Source of the DNA: Artocarpus heterophyllus
Lineage: Eukaryota; Streptophyta; Magnoliopsida; Rosales; Moraceae
Reading direction: 5' to 3'
Assembly (NCBI GenBank): GCA_025403435.1
Contig: CM046340.1
Span: forward strand, 13,088,091 to 13,152,090
Length of the DNA stretch: 64,000 nt
Shown: positions 1 through 13,700 of the stretch, piece by piece
Layout of the letters: the number at the start of each line of letters is the position of its first letter
Numbering within the stretch: the stretch's first letter is position 1
Made by a program: the position numbers and the translations under genes
Notes under the pieces: generated by a model
Told to the model about the DNA's origin: nothing
The model's input: the letters and a program-made list of their open reading frames with translations, nothing else
Databases searched by the model: none

Positions 1-1334
1 CAAATTCACAAATCAGCTCAAAATTCTACATTTTTTATGCTGCATCTAAATATAACGAGCCTTAACTAAAATCATTATTAAGAGAGAAAAGCAACTTACA
101 GCATCCATCGTAATAGATTTGAAGGACTTAACTCAAAAGTTTCTTTTAAAATGCACTGTACACAAAAATAATAATTCTTAATAATCACAGAATCCACGAC
201 ACAGTTCCAGAGATATAAACCCACTTCTCATTATTGAAGAAAAGATGAGCAAACATGACGCAAGGGCAAATGATAGAAGGCAGTGAGTTCCCAATTCTGT
301 TGTCAGTATGATAACATACCCAATAACTTTTCCCTTCTCAAACATTTTGTTAGCAAAAGAATTTCTCCCCTGATGACTAATATAACCATTGTCCATCGTG
401 AAATTTCGAAATCCACCATGCAGGTAAATCAACAATGTTTTGCAAGAGCATCAGCCTCCTTACAACGTCATAAACGTTTGTGCACCAATAATGCATGCAC
501 TTAAACAAGCTCCATAAGTCTTTCAACAGCACAGTTATAGATTTTTAAAACATGAAATGTCCAATGGGAAGTCGAGCAGATCAGAGGCCACAGCAGAGGA
601 TACAGAGGCTTGCACAGCAAAGGACACCCAAGTATAAGTCTTGAAACGGGAACAGAGTGGGACTCAAAGGTTGTCCCTTTATCACGCCTTTAATAACATT
701 TCAGCTGATTCACTAGAGTTCATGGACCTTTCAAATTTTCACTGCTCCATTGCACAATGTGGAAATCCAATGAAACTCTCAGGTACAACCTCTCAATTAT
801 TCACGAGTCTTTTATTTAACCACTACATTCTTCGAGTTACTAGAACACAAATTTTAACCCCAAACACAATGATAGGACGTCTTCGAAAAAAATGAATGAA
901 ATAGAAAAAAAACTGATTCAATAAAATCAGAAACGAATACCTTCAGAAAATATATATATATATATATATGTTCCAATTTGACGAACCTTCAAAGAAAAAC
1001 CCCAGTTTCTTTTAAAAAAAATTATGAAAAGGAACATCGTTTAAGAACTAAAATGTCCGAATGAGAAGAAATTCGAATTAGATTTCCTTAATAAACATCA
1101 TATCATTAACACGCAGTGATCCCAATTAACAAATCACGTGACCAAATCACATAATTTGAGGCATTTCAGGACTTGAAACAGGTTATTTTCCTAATCCCAT
1201 TGCTTGCAATAATAACCCCGAGAAAAAAAAAAAAAAATCAACGCAAAGCTAACACATACAATTTCAGCAAATTCCGTACACTTCAAATTAACACCAGCAC
1301 AGGTGGGAAAAAAAAGGAAAAGATTCAAACTTAC
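1..1334 (-). other. Intron 1 of the ARG1-like gene (no exon recognised)
   Basis: AT-rich sequence downstream of the exon 1 donor. It contains a short (TA)n run at about 951-970. An acceptor/donor-like pair brackets about 93-147 on the minus strand, but its translation does not resemble ARG1 exon 2, so I do not call it an exon. Confidence 0.55.
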
Positions 1335-1465
1335 TTGAGCGCGAGCTTTCTGTAAGCGGTTTTAATTTCCTGATCAGTCGAGTCTCTCGACACAGACAAT
1401 ACCTCGTACGGGTCTCGCCTGTTCGCAGGGGCCGAAGTTCCTTCCATTTTCGAACCTAACCCCAT
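1335..1465 (-). CDS. ARG1: ARG1-like DnaJ (J-domain) protein, first coding exon only (partial gene)
   Basis: The minus strand reads ATG at 1465 through to a consensus donor (AA|GTAAGT) after 1335, giving 43 codons plus two bases. The peptide has the N-terminal leader SAPANRRDPYEVLSV followed by the start of a J-domain (DQEIKTAYRKLALK). This matches the N-terminus of plant ARG1/ARL (DnaJ 15-type) proteins, membrane-associated co-chaperones involved in gravity signalling; that role is family knowledge. The HPD motif would fall in exon 2, which I could not find on the minus strand of 1-1334, so intron 1 exceeds 1.3 kb and the gene continues left of the window. An upstream in-frame alternative start is not evident. 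ARG1 and its paralogues ARL1/ARL2 cannot be separated from one exon. Confidence 0.82.
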
Positions 1466-2242
1466 CGTCGCCTATGTTTCTCTCTCTCTCTGAACTACAA
1501 TATCTTGCAAATAAACGGAGCAATTGATCCAAACATGAAAAATAAAAAATAAAAATCAATCACCGAATATAAATGTACATATATATAACGCGCAATTCTA
1601 AGCAGTATTGGATCGCTATATTGCTCTTCTTTTCCTCTTACAGGGAAATCAAGAAAAGCAAACTTCGATGAACAGATCAATACGTCGGGAATTTACATGA
1701 TCTAATCCAAATGACGCCCAATTTCACAAAAATAATAAACATACGGATGAGAGCTAGGGTTTTTTATTTTCTTTTTCTTTTTTTTTCCCCCTCAGAAAAG
1801 AATGCGTTAGCAGAAAATAATGTAACGTGATACGGACTTTCTTTTTTCTTTTTCTTTTTCTTTTTCTTTTTTCCTTTTCTTTCCTTTTTCTTTCACTTTT
1901 TTTCTTGGTTTTTCTTCTCCTTCCATCTTTAACCCTTCTATTACGGAATTTCAGCCAACTGAACAGTCTTTCAAGGAAATGAAAAATACTCTTTTGTTTT
2001 TTTTTTTTTTAACCCGCATTCTGGTCGACGGTAATATGTTTTTATTGTTTATTTTATTATTTATGGTGTTTTTTGTTTTTGATTTTATTAATTTCACATC
2101 TACTATTTTCCTTTTTCAATCATTTATGAACTGATCCAGAAAAGGGAAACAAATTTAATACGGAATTTAAATTCATTTTGCATGACCTATATACATTACT
2201 TAAAAGGAGAGATAGATTTATTTTCAAAGAAAGAAAAGAAAT

Positions 2243-2292
<50 letters not shown>

Positions 2293-2752
2293 AAACATGA
2301 ATTCATTAGATTTATCTGCTCGGTGGTTCTTTCGCTCAGAAAGTGCAAGCAAGATAGAAAGATTATTTGGCAATTTTTTAATACCATGATATGTAACATA
2401 TTAAAAAACAGTATTGAAGGCAACTTATTAATTGTAATAACATGACAATATTAAACACATACATATGTTTAGCATCTTTTTTAAACACAACACAACTTCT
2501 TCATGAGTTTGTTCCTTCGTACGTAGAATTTTACATTTTTTTCCAACTCAAAACAGCAGCAACAGAACACAATCTAAAAGCCTGGCAATCGTCATAAAGG
2601 TTGAATGGTAGCTGGCTTTTGTCTTGGCAAAGTGCTTCTCCCTTGGCTTAAACAACCAATTCTGCTGTTGAGTGTCTCCAAAAGTGGCTTGGTCCTGCTA
2701 AATGCTTTGTCTTGAGGACAAAAATGAGAGTAAATTAGTCCATGTATCACTA
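1466..2752. other. 5' region of the ARG1-like gene and intergenic DNA
   Basis: It holds the probable 5' UTR and promoter of the minus-strand DnaJ gene. There is a long pyrimidine-rich stretch (about 1760-1930) and an (AT)n microsatellite at about 2244-2285. No coding signal was seen. Confidence 0.5.
2244..2285. repeat. (AT)n microsatellite
   Basis: An uninterrupted AT dinucleotide run of about 42 bp. Confidence 0.95.
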
Positions 2753-2755
2753 TTA

Positions 2756-2875
2756 GGGCCCGTTTGTTTCGATACTCAAATCATGGTTTACATTATTTTG
2801 CTACAGTATTTTCTCTCACAAAAATTCAAATCTTCATTCAAATACTCTATTCAAATGCTCGAATCAAACGGGCCC
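2756..2875. mobile_element. Tourist-like (PIF/Harbinger) MITE, copy 1
   Basis: A 120-bp element begins GGGCCCGTTTGTTTCGA and ends with the near-complement TCGAATCAAACGGGCCC. It is flanked by TTA at 2753-2755 and TTA at 2876-2878. The 3-bp TTA duplication, short TIR and small size fit Tourist-type MITEs. The interior (CTACAGTATTTTCTCTCAC) is shared with copies at 17278 and 23629, which shows this is a dispersed family. Confidence 0.9.
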
Positions 2876-2878
2876 TTA

Positions 2879-4440
2879 AGTCTGAGTGAATAGTAGGATT
2901 TTTATACCCTATATTTTATGTTAATTTAAACCTATATCTTAAGTTTTTAATCTTATTGAATATATACCTTCAAGTTAGATTTAATACACAAATCTATACC
3001 TTTAAAAGAGAACAAATTAAAACTTCAAAAAAAAAAAAGAAAACAAAAATAAATACAGACATAACACATATTTTTGAGAGTATTTTATATATTTTTGAAT
3101 TTAAAAACCTTAGTACAAAGTTTTTTAAAATTTTTAAAATTCTCTTATTTTTCAATTAGAAAGTATTTTGGGCAATTTTTAAAGTCAAAATTGAAGATTG
3201 ATCAAGAAAATGTATAATTTTATGTATTAAATCTAATTTGAAGGTATAAATTAAATAAGACAAAAAATCGAAAGTATATTGTTTAAATAAACCTAAAATA
3301 CATAATACAAAAAGGTAAATAACCTTAAAAAGGACAAAAATTATAATAAATAGTATTTTTTATATAATTATAATAAATAGCAAGTTTAAAAATATTTATT
3401 GTAAATGTCAAAATTTACTAGGAGGATGTTTGTAAACTTGATTTGAACTAATTTCTCAAACAACCCATAGGTAGAGAGAAAATTTACTAGCTGGCTGGTG
3501 AAAAACAATTTTTACCCAACCCCCAAAAAAAAAAAAAAAAAGAGTACGGTGCCCAGCCCCTATTCAGGTGTGCAGGCGGGAGCTTACGGAAGGGATGGCT
3601 TAAACCCTCCAAAGTCCAAACTTCTCTTAAACCCAATCAGTGACTTCGCCTGTTGGACTCTGTTTACAGATGCAATGCAAAGCTCTGGCAAAAAATAAGA
3701 TACCAAAGTCGATTTCCCAATAGCCAGTCATTTCTTTGAAACATCCCCTATAATACCCTCAACCCAACAAAATTTGTCGCAACATTATCGGCTCTCATAA
3801 ACTCAAATGGCGGTAAACGGTAAACACCAAATTGACTAGAAACTAATTGCCCAATGCCAATGTCAATAACGGCATGTATGTTACCTATCATCGATTGGGA
3901 TGAACACAAATGTGATGACATGTCAGCATTACTATACAATTATGTGGGACCAGTTGTTTCACATTTTACCATGTGAAAGCTCTGACATGTTGTCACGTGT
4001 CTGGCAATCTCATCATCATTTGCAAAATATAATATTGCTCCAAGACTTGCACTGTAACAATAAGAAGGTACATAGATTCTACAAGCAAGAAAATGCTAGA
4101 AACATGGCTACCCCTATCAGACCTTGGACTCCATGTGAAGCTTTTTTTCAACACATCAAATAGCAGCACTCTACAGACTAACATATGAAAAAAGACATTA
4201 AGAAAGCATTTATCTTTTGAGGAATTGACTGTCTCACGGTATATCATTCGAAAACTCGCGATAGAATAAGGTATCAGGCCGACAAATTTTACCTTAGCTT
4301 AACAATCTACATCTGATCTTGCATGAATGTCGTTTCATCTCTCAGGCTTGCACAAGCAAACTTAGGCCTTTGCGTCAGAGAGAGATTGTCTTGAACAAAA
4401 ACTCGATCCATGTGATTCCATCAATTTACAAGTTAAGCCT
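2879..4440. other. AT-rich intergenic stretch
   Basis: It contains A-rich tracts (about 3027-3045 and 3524-3541). The short ORFs at 3748-4247 lie on both strands, overlap each other and match nothing I know. The right part may include the far 3' end of BTS transcripts. No gene is supported. Confidence 0.5.
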
Positions 4441-4452
4441 GAACTTACGAGC

Positions 4453-4458
4453 TTTATT
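4453..4458 (-). terminator. Probable BTS polyadenylation signal
   Basis: The minus strand reads AATAAA about 245 bp past the BTS stop codon. It is the only canonical signal I noticed close downstream. Function is inferred from position. Confidence 0.5.
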
Positions 4459-4700
4459 GAAGCTTTACAAGGGGAAAAAATCTTAATTTAGACTTGCATT
4501 GGCCTCAAAGCAAGAACGCTTCCGTTTTCTACACGTACATTTAAAATCCAGAAAAAAGCATCAAGCTTCAGCAGCCTCGTACTGTCGGATGATGATTTTT
4601 TTCTGCTTTTTTCTTTTTTGATATCTATAAATGGGTAAGGGTGCTGCCAATATGTTGTGACTAAATCAGATGAAAACCATGACAAACCAAAATGAGCTGC

Positions 4701-7700
4701 TCATGAGGTTGAGCAGTGGGAATCAGGATCCACCTTAATTAGCTTGGTGTTGTATGAACCACAAGAGCTACATTTATGGTAGAGCCAGTGGAACGGTGCC
4801 TTCCCTTTCTTATCGCAGTCATTGCATAGTATGTCCTGAAACAGACAAAAATCATTCAATTTTCGGCTGATGAAATGGGGACAGCATTCAGTGTGGAATG
4901 TCCAAAAAGTGTACCTGACAACGATCTCTGTATTCTTGTGGGAGTTCCTCCGAGGCCAGTAGCGCATCAAGCATGCCAAAGTAAACCTTGATTGATGCAG
5001 GACAGGCTTAGTAAAATTAGGGAGTTTGGGTTTCATTGGGACTTCTAACTGTTCTGAGATTGAGCTTTTTAGATTAGGAGAAATTAACACAATTCCGGAG
5101 TCCTGGTGAGACTAGCATTGCTTAGTCTATACATATGTTTAGACTTGTTACTTCATACCAGTTATCTCCATAAATATATATATATATATACACAAACATT
5201 AAACAATCTTTCAGAATGTTATTCTAAATTTATCTATTGTAGATTTTATAGATATTAGAAGGCACTGTCATAAAGATTTTATAAGCCAGCAATGCACTTT
5301 TTAATGGCACTTGCTAATAATGCCTCTAGCCATAAGGGTGATGTGTTTTTATAATTTTTGTTCTTGCTATAATCATTAGTATTTTGCATTATATGTGGAT
5401 GAGAACTTCTATTTTTATAGAAAACATAGCTTGGTGCAAGATTGTCTCACTCGTCAATCGATAAGTATACTAACATTACACTAATTGTTTGGTATTAACG
5501 ACGTGTTGAGTAGAAGACATTCATACCGACATATCTCCCATAGATTTGCTGCAGATTGGACAGATGTAGTGATTGCAAGTATATGCCTGATATGATGAAT
5601 GAATTAACGTGATTAAATGTATAGCATTTTACAGTAATCCACAAATGGAAAAGGATGAAACAACAATGAGAACTGGAACCAAAGCAAAAAAAGTCACCAA
5701 AGAACCAACCCTGAAACAATCTGAATGCATGTAGTGCCCACAGGGAAGAGCTTTTACCGTTGCACTCGATGTGAACAAAAAATCACAGCAGATGGGACAG
5801 TCTATTTCTAGACCTTTCTCCCGACACTTATGATCAGGGCTTTTCAAGCCCAGACAACAATTGCAGGTCATGCAATGAAAGACATCAGTACCAAGTCCCT
5901 TTCCAACACGGCATAAGTTGCAGAAAGGACAATGATAAACTGCCCTGATAAAACACAGAAAGAAGACAAGTATGGTTGATGAGAAATTGAGAATACAACC
6001 ACCAAGAAGTCAAAATATCAATTGCTACAGCAACAAATTTACAAGGAACTGTGCCTAAATACTAAGCATACCAAATCATTCAGGTTATTCTGATATGTGG
6101 AGAATGACAAGAAATGAAAATAATGAAACACTCTTGTGGCAATATGATACTGTGACATAAATGCATGGCAACTTCTAGTGTTCCTTGCCAGAGGACAATA
6201 AATTTAGAATTGATAATGATAATCACGTCATCTTTTATATTGGTCTCAGACATTTATCACAAGATTTAGGCCAGCCACGCCTTCTATGTGTAGTTACCAT
6301 GAATTAAAATTAATTATGAACTCTAGATTCATTAAATAGTCCTTTTTAAAAAAGTACATTCATTGACAGATATTTATACAACAAAAGAACTGTAAAACAG
6401 AACAAAAAAAAAAATCACGCCAAGATCTGTACCTTTCATCATCAAAAAATTTGCAAATACTGCAATAGTACTTTGCCATTGAAAATTCCCTGCAAGAAGG
6501 TGTTCTGCAAACAGGTCCAACAGGCTGTATTTGCAAGCACTGCATGCACATCATTTCAATTGTAACCTTCCTGCATATTTATAAAATAAAACTCATCCAT
6601 CTAGAATGAAGCTATATTAGGGAAAAAAATTCAAGTAAAATTGTATAATATTGAGTTACCGATCCATTAAATGATCGCTGACTTTATCGTGGCAAAGCCT
6701 GCACGGGAATAACTTTCCACAGCAAGTAGCCCTAAGTTTGCAATTTCTCTTGTAATGCTCACACCCAAAAACTTGTTTCTCTGGATCACGAAATGAAGGT
6801 GAGCATCCTAGTAAATCTTCACCGTTCAAATTATCAGCCGCTGTTGCTTGCAGCGACTTCTGCTGAGAAGCTATCCAGCGACTACAGAACCCATTAATTG
6901 ATCAGAACATGTGACCTGAAAAGGTAATCCATTGGATTAATAAATGATTATACCTGGTCATCAGATTTTGAATAAGGTAGGCTTTTCTTCTGGGATCAAG
7001 AGTTGAATCCCGAGAAACTTTTCTGATTTCTGATTGAAGCTCATTTTCATTCATGCGAAAAATATCTTTCCATCCAGGTTTAAAAGTGATGTCTCCAAGC
7101 TCCAAGCTTTCATTGACACTAGCCACTGAAATTTAAGATTGGAGTTCATATGGAAACAATTATAAAGAATGTGAAATCTATTTATGTTTGATTCTTGAGG
7201 AAGCAGCACTCATACCTCAGCTACAAGAAAAATTAATAAGAAAATACAAGATAATAATGGATAATTTAACTTTAAAACAAAAGCCTTATTGAAACCTGAT
7301 GAAGAACAGTTTTCTGAAGTTGTGGTACGTGAAGATGCATCCGGATTACCATCCCACCATTCATCAAGCCACTCACTGAACATGGTGTTTTTTGCAGCTT
7401 GCTTCCATGTGTCCATCATTTTGTTTTGTTCCTCCTGAGTTAGAGCAGACGTTACCCATGGCAACATTGATTGGAGAACTTCAGCACCCGTTTTACCAAT
7501 TATCTGACCAACTATTTTATCTTGCTCTTCAACAGAAAAATGTTTATCAAACAATGGCCATAATTCAAGTTCTTCTCTGAAAACATGTTGGTCTAGAGTC
7601 ACCCTAATGGATTTGCACATGCCCTGAAGCTTTGTAGAGAGCTCATTATACTTTCTTAAAGTATCATTATGATCAATGGACACACATCCACTGTTCATGC

Positions 7701-10700
7701 ATTCAATCAGTTGTGAAAGCTCATTAAGCACAGAAGAAATATCTTCAAAAAGTTTCTCTTCTTGTTTGTGGTCCAGAGTGTAAGAGTGGCTAACATTATG
7801 AAGAGTCTCTTTAGATTCTAACGCTGGAAAAACAATGTCATCCTCTGCATTGCTATGAGCTTTATAAAGACCCCATAGCAACTGGAATCTGCCAGTGAAC
7901 TGCCGAAGGAAAGACTCATCACAATCATTTAGCTTCACAGATTCAACATCCAAATATTCCAAGTCTTTGCAGATGGCTTTATGAAATTTAAATATGTTAT
8001 CAATAGGCCGTATGGCACACCCATTCTCAGTAGCGCTTACTTCTGTTCCCCAGCTAAAAAGACTGGAGTTTAGGGAAGGAGCAGAAGGACCAAAAGATGA
8101 TGAGCGCAGAGATTTTGCTACAGGTAGGGAACTCACTCCTAAACTATTCCCATTTACACCTAACCCAGGGACATGGCAAGATTGGTTACTGCAAGATGGT
8201 TCATGGCCTTTAGCAGCTTCCATACGGCGACAAGAATCTTTCAATGATGCCAAGTTTCTACGCTTGCCTGGCCTTCGATTGTCATTTTCTCTATCTTCAT
8301 GAATATTTAAAGGGTCTTCCTCAGTGGAAAACGCAAGATTGCACATAGAGACTGGTTCATCAACGCTTCCTTCAATTCCCTTTAGCATACTTGTCAAACA
8401 ACACCCAGTTACACTTGAAGATAAACAAACATCTGTAGGACGACCTTTGCATGCCCAACCAGAGAAAAGAGTAAGCAATGCAGAATCTGCAGCCGGGGCT
8501 GCATCAGATAGAAAGACTTTGTGATTCAGCAAGCAGACTAAACAGAATAGCAATAGGCAAAGCATGTAGAAAATAACAATTGTTGCGAAATGTTATGAAT
8601 ACATACATGTATGTGTGTGCGTGTGTGTGTGTGTGTGTGGATGAGTTTTTAGTGGTTACATCCTGTCGATGTTCACTGATCATATTAAAGAAATAAATGC
8701 ATACCTTATTTATATTTAATGATTTGGTGTTTTATATGAGTTACTATAGCAGGTTAAGCAACTAGTTAACCTTTTAATTAACAAAAGGTAAACTAATTTC
8801 ATAAAAACATTTTCTCAAAAAAAAATCATAAAAACATCAATGGAAACCAACCTTTTAATTTACAAAAGGTAAACTAATTTCACAAAAACATTTTCTCAAA
8901 AAAAAAAAAACATAAAACTTTAAAGGAAATCAAAAGCTAAAACAACAACAACTAAAAAAGAACAAGAAAAAGAAAGAAACTAGATTCTCCATCTTCTTTC
9001 TTCCACAATGATTAATTTAACGTTACCAATATAAGGTCCCTCCATTTCAAGTTTTGAGGGTAGTTTTAAGAATTTGAGTGGTTTAAAAATTTGACAACTC
9101 TTAGTATATAGTATAAAACAAAAATGAAAAACAGAATACCTTATATCAAATCAACTACTGCAATCACAAGGGCGACCCAATGAACAAGAAACATTCTTCA
9201 ACGTCTTACATTATTAACACAATTTGGTTTAATACCATTACTTTTTGTTTATTGTGATTCAAATACATTTATTTTTTTGGAAAAGGAAACAAAAAAAAGT
9301 TTTTCCTCAGGAAGCTAAAATGTTCACAAATAATAAATTGAAAAAATTGAATCGGAATGTGAAGGAATCATGAGATCCTAAAATCAAGGAATGAATTTCT
9401 ATTTTATATTTTATTTAAATATAAAAGCATCATGTCAACATGTCACAAACAAATTTCCCACCCAAATCATATTTTAAGAAATTTCTAAAATCTAAATGAA
9501 ATGCTAAAATGCTAATTAATTATCATAATATATTTTTAGTTAACCATCTACTTCATTACAACAATCGGATTCATATCAAATGGGTAAAACAACGATAGCC
9601 ACTGATGGGTAAATAATAGATTAACCATAATACGTATGTTCATATCAAAGGAATTGAAATGATACGTAACCTGCCATATGCATATTTTGAAGGAAAGAAC
9701 TTGCTTCTTCTCCACTAAGTGAGCCCATGAACCATGGCAACACACACTCTATCAGTTTCAAAGGCATCAAACACAAACTTCGGTATAAAAGTTCCCGTTG
9801 TTTTTCAGCAGTAAAATGCTCTCGAGCAAGGGGAAGAACCTATGTTATGCAATGCACTCATTAGATAGCCTATGGGGCAATTATATTATAAATAAGTCGT
9901 ATATATCAATTCATTCTTTTTTGTGTTTTTTTTTTTTTTTTTCCGAATGTGATGAAGAGTAACCTATAACCACGTTTACAAGGAAGGTGGGAAACAGTTT
10001 CTTTTTCCCCTTCTTTTTAGAATAAAAATTAAAAAAAGAAAAAAGAAAGAAAAAACACACTCAAGACTAATAATTTTAAACATGCAAACTCAATATCAAA
10101 ATTAACATGAAACTTATGACCCAGAATCCCTAGAGTTTATAGATGATTAAATAGTTATCCAGCGTCCTGCTGAAATTTATCTAGTAAAACAAGAGTTGGA
10201 AGTTAAATAAATAAATTTGAACAGAAAGCAGCAGAACAAACAGGTTCAATATTATCAGATAATGACAGGTACAGTAAGCCGGGTCTTTTACCACCTTCCT
10301 TTGTCGGCCCTAAATATGTTGTGGCATATAAGGAAAGGAAAACAAATCTGCAAGTGCAAAGTGTGGACACCATATCTATCTTGATTTTTAGTTGAATGTT
10401 ATCTGCATAGGAATACAATCTTTTCTTGGTACAGACCCTAAGAACAAAACAATTTGATTTGCTTCGCTTTTTTGACAGGCAAAAAAAAATTAGTGGTTTT
10501 CTAGTCCACAACTACCCTCTTGGAAGCCCTATTGCCTACAAAACATGTACCATAAATGCAAGCGAACATTAAGTTTTGGTTCTAGTCCTATTTTCACAGC
10601 ACCTTTAACTCTTTCTGTCTCGCATCTGCTAAAAATGTTGGACTGTAATCTTAAAGAACTTGGAAAAGGGGTGGAGTTAATTTCTGTCAGAAGCTAAGTT

Positions 10701-13700
10701 CGTTGTCATATTGGAAGTCGGAAGAGACCACTCACCTGAGCTTCCTCGTTCTGGAAGTGCCTCATGATGCGGTCCATTATTCGATCAGCATGAGAGCATA
10801 ATTTCATGCAAAAATCTGAAGATGATGACTTAGCTCCTGCACTTTGGATGCTTTCTATTAGGAACCTAAGCTTGTCAAATTGAATCTCTTCTTCTGCATG
10901 CTCGTGGGAAAAAGAGATTTCAGCATCTACAGCAGGAAATATAACTTCGTCCTCAGCAATGCTACAGTCAGAAAAACAAAAGCAACTCGGTTCACAAGGT
11001 CTAGATTTTAGGCAAACATAAAAGATCCAAAAAAAATGTGACTACACTTTTTTCTCTACTTAATCTTCTAGTTAAGAGTGGGAGTTGTCAGTAAGATTAT
11101 ATATTTTGCAAAATCCATAAGGCAAAAGCAAATGGTCAAAACGAAGTTGCTCAAGAACATCTTCTAGTTTCTGTTTCTGGTTTGTTAATCTCTGTTACAG
11201 CCATACACGTCTGTTGTTTGTCCTAGTTCCGGTTTACTTGGTTGGTTGTCCCTAGAGGTTTGTTTTGGTCATCTTGTTGTTTCCGTTTCTGATTCTGTTG
11301 AGTTTCTTGTAGGCTTTTTGCCCTCTCTTTTCTAGAATGAAAATTCAGAATTTAACTGAAAAAAAAAAAGGTAGCTCAAGAACATCAGATAGCACAGGGA
11401 TTCCAAGGATACTTTGTTGCAGAAACCTTGAAGAAAACTTGGCAACCAAAACCTTGAATGTTCATGGAATAGCACTTTCAAAGGCATACAAAAAAACTTT
11501 TGACCCTGAAATTCCTCTTAAGATACAAATTCTTTTGTTCATTAAACATGGTCCAGAAGACTGATTTATTGATCTGCTAAAGCAAAAAAGTTATTGCATC
11601 ATGAAACTGTCATGTTCTTGAGGTGCGGCAGGGAAAACCAGTAGAGAAACACAACTGAAATTGTACCTGTGAAAAATGCAGACTTGTGCAATGAAATGCA
11701 GCCTCTTATTGAATGCAGACAAATCAGAATCTCGAGAGAGTTGAATCTTCCTAGCATCATCGGCTATATCATTTAACTCTCTTTTTATAGCCTTATGCCA
11801 GAGTAATATTTCGTTAATAGGACTTAAAATTGTGAGAGTGGATGCATCACAATTCAGCTCCGTATGTTTCCTTTTACCAAACTTGGAAGATTGGCATGCA
11901 TGGTGTTTGTTCTCTCTCTGGCTGACTAAAGCAATAGGCAAAGAATCCTCGCATTGGCCACAATAATCTTTGCAAGTTTCACAAGTATTGTGCATTTTTA
12001 TACCTCCCATCCACGAGAACACAACCTTCACATTATACATGTAAAGATCAGATTGCTTACCTTGAAACAACTACATCACTAAGGCCACTAGAAGAATTCT
12101 TACCCGTTTCAAAAGCTTCTCTTCTGGTACTACCTTGCCCAACCACTTGCACATATCTTGATGTTCATCAGACGATATAGAAGAAGAAAGCCATGGAAGA
12201 AATTCTGCCATCATATTAACAGGAATACTGCACAGGAACTGCCAGACCAAGGAGGCCTGTTCTTCGAATGAAAACTTCTCGATAAGCAGTGGGAGGACCT
12301 GCCAAATTTAATTGCATGCTTAACCCAGCATACTCAACACTGTAGGGGTATTTGGAAGGGTACATGCATATGGTAAAAGACAACTTCCAGCTGTCAACCA
12401 CCTCAGCAATGTGACTGATGATGTTTAGAGTAATTTGAATGACTTAGCATACCCGTTTACGAATAAAATCTCCCCTTCAGTATATTTTATAGCCAACATT
12501 AGTTGGAAAAAAGTAATTTCTATTCTGTATGATACATTCTTCAAGAACAAGCAGTTTGGCTTTAAACTACTCCTGATGCGGACAGGTTCTTGATGCCTGA
12601 TTACAGTTGAAAAGGGTCTCAACCTTACTGAAGAATTTACGGTTCAGGAATTATGATTATGCTTAGATGCTAGAAAATGACAATAAAACACAAACTCAGA
12701 TGCTACAATGAAACATAAAACTACCTGCTCCTCTTCCTTCGACAAATGCTGGCTAATCGATGTTTGAAGTGCTCCGGTACAAGAGGCTAATTCTCTCCAA
12801 TAGCTTTCTTGGTTTTCCATATCTGAGTTTAACAACTCGAACAACTGATCAAAAAGAACACCTTCCCCCTTGTGCTCAAGGGAATAAGTTCGAGCTACAT
12901 TTTTCACACGTATATCCAGCGCTGGAAAGATGACCTGCAGTTTTGAAAGTCCAAAATGTCACAACTTCAATGTCTCACATAAAATCTGCAAAAGAAAAGG
13001 GAAAAAATAAAAATAAAAGAACATGGAAGCAAACAACTATTGAAAAGGTAGTTTTTGAATAATGACGCAATGCATGTCCTGAAATTAGTAAATTTGCACA
13101 CTCTTGATACAGATTCAGAGAGATTATTATCAAAACTGCCTCTCTAACTATCATTTCCACCAGTTTGAGGTGCCCTTGTGCACATTATAAATACATTACA
13201 AATGACTAGAACTGTTTTTGTTCCAAGTAATACTTCAAGCAGCCCTGAGATCCGTGCACTACAACACTTCACAGATACTCAATGCTACAAGTGACTATTT
13301 TAAACATTGAACGAAAAATAAAAAATTTCAAAAAAAATTAATTTTTTCTTTTGAAAAAAAGACAAACAGAAATTTATGAAAAGGGAAAATTGTTCCAAAT
13401 CCATGCAATTCCCAACTGAGAAAATGACCCATGTTAAAGGCTTTACAGATGTTTCAACTGCCGCCAATACAACAGCACAAAAACTGTATAGTTGAAGGCG
13501 TGTGTTGGTTATTCTCCTCCTTTAGAAGCACCATGGAGTTGTACAGACTCTACATCAGAGCCCACTTGATGATAGATAATATGAGGTTCAAGTGAACTTA
13601 ATATTCAATACAACCTTTAAAGAAAGCTCATACAAAGGCGGGTATTTGAGGGCTTTGGATCCTCTAACTATAAGGTTATATCTTCGCTCCATGCATTGCT

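Noticed and set aside
93..147. Possible second exon of the ARG1-like gene on the minus strand
   Set aside because: The AG...GT bracket is open but its peptide does not resemble the HPD-containing region expected next; likely chance.
3748..4247. Overlapping 60-90 aa ORFs downstream of BTS
   Set aside because: They overlap on both strands, match no known family, and lie in or near a likely 3' UTR.
8324..8524. Plus-strand ORFs inside BTS exon 7
   Set aside because: They are shadow frames of the large BTS exon.
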